A DNA stretch of 5,490 nt from Clostridia bacterium (GTDB lineage Bacteria; Bacillota; Clostridia; Oscillospirales; Butyricicoccaceae), in assembly GCA_017407765.1 (NCBI GenBank), contig JAFQVZ010000177.1:1-5490 (forward strand), given 5' to 3'. Positions 5,227 to 5,490 of this stretch are shown piece by piece (the stretch's first letter is position 1; every line of letters begins with the position of its first letter). The translations under genes were made by a program, and so were the position numbers. The notes beneath the pieces are model-generated. The model saw only the letters and a list, made by a program, of their open reading frames with translations, did not search any database and had not been told where the DNA came from.

Positions 5227-5490
5227 TCAGAAAAGATTCTGCACAAGGCTGAAGATCAGGGGCATGAATGCTGCCGGAATAAGGTTTGCAACATTGAACT
5301 TGCGGATCTCCCACATCTCAAAAGCGATCAGCTTAAGAACAGCCGTTCCGACCATAGACATCTGGCTGACCACAACCTCGCCCAGATAGGGAGCAATAAG
5401 GCTGGCCAGCAGTGTCAGAGCGCCCTGATAGACAAACACCGATCCTGCCGAAAGAAGAACACCTACACCGTATACCGAACCGAAGATAAC
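5227..5490 (-). CDS. DUF554 family membrane protein, N-terminal part outside window
   Basis: The reading frame is open from the right edge and ends with TGA at 5229-5227, giving 87 C-terminal residues. The sequence opens with VIFGSVYGVGVLLSA and continues SVFVYQGALTLLAS, then VSQMSMVGTAVLKLIAF and FNVANLIPAAFMPLIFSLV. Gly/Ala-rich hydrophobic segments of this kind, with the VANLIPA element near the C-terminus, are typical of DUF554 proteins (the YdfK/YqgA group), which are polytopic inner-membrane proteins of unknown function, about 230 residues in all. About three hydrophobic stretches are visible here. The true start is upstream of the window; an internal GTG at 5439 is not a credible start because the conserved region extends beyond it. 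No convincing terminator follows the stop, and no functional link to the HPr-like gene is evident. Confidence 0.85.
   Translation of the reverse strand, partial: VIFGSVYGVGVLLSAGSVFVYQGALTLLASLIAPYLGEVVVSQMSMVGTAVLKLIAFEMWEIRKFNVANLIPAAFMPLIFSLVQNLF

Noticed and set aside
5227..5439. Treating the right-edge gene as a complete 70-residue protein from GTG at 5439
   Set aside because: The frame stays open to the window edge and its upstream codons match DUF554 proteins, so it is a partial gene.
1..5490. Search for CRISPR repeats, insertion sequences, tRNA/rRNA genes and prophage features
   Set aside because: I saw no long direct or inverted repeats beyond the hairpins listed, no transposase or integrase motif and no RNA gene signature.

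Overview
The window is a compact stretch of bacterial chromosome in which every gene lies on the minus strand, so transcription runs from high to low coordinates. Gene content and style point to a Firmicute of the class Clostridia, probably near the Ruminococcaceae/Oscillospiraceae. The reasons are the MraZ and RsmH sequence types, a uvrC-rsmD-coaD run followed by a coiled-coil gene, an HPr-like protein of catabolite-control type, a DUF554 membrane protein, strong GGAGG-type ribosome binding sites, and GTG and TTG starts. The taxonomic call is inference from protein style, not a database match.

Layout in transcription order: (1) 5490-5227, the C-terminal part of a DUF554 membrane protein that begins outside the window. 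(2) 5226-5014, an AT-rich intergenic region with a good promoter candidate and a small dyad in the leader of the next gene. (3) 5013-4750, an 87-residue HPr-fold protein with Tyr in place of the catalytic His15 but with Ser46 kept, which resembles Crh. It ends at a strong intrinsic terminator. (4) 4677-1346, a tight four-gene operon: uvrC (DNA repair), rsmD (16S rRNA methylation), coaD (coenzyme A synthesis) and a coiled-coil protein resembling actinobacterial SepIVA. The genes overlap or are 2 nt apart. The operon ends at a strong terminator at about 1292-1330, with a second hairpin behind it. (5) 1197-1, the start of the division/cell-wall (dcw) cluster: promoter, a MraZ operator of repeated GTG boxes, mraZ, and rsmH, which runs off the left edge.

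The most interesting points are a consensus -35 box (TTGACA) just after the HPr-like gene, whose -10 lies inside the terminator hairpin, so the uvrC promoter seems to be nested in its neighbour's terminator; the Tyr15/Ser46 HPr paralogue; the clear four-unit MraZ operator; and the coiled-coil gene between coaD and the dcw cluster, which looks like a short SepIVA relative. I saw no mobile elements, CRISPR arrays, tRNA or rRNA genes. Most of the window is conserved housekeeping DNA, and I see no wholly new system in it.
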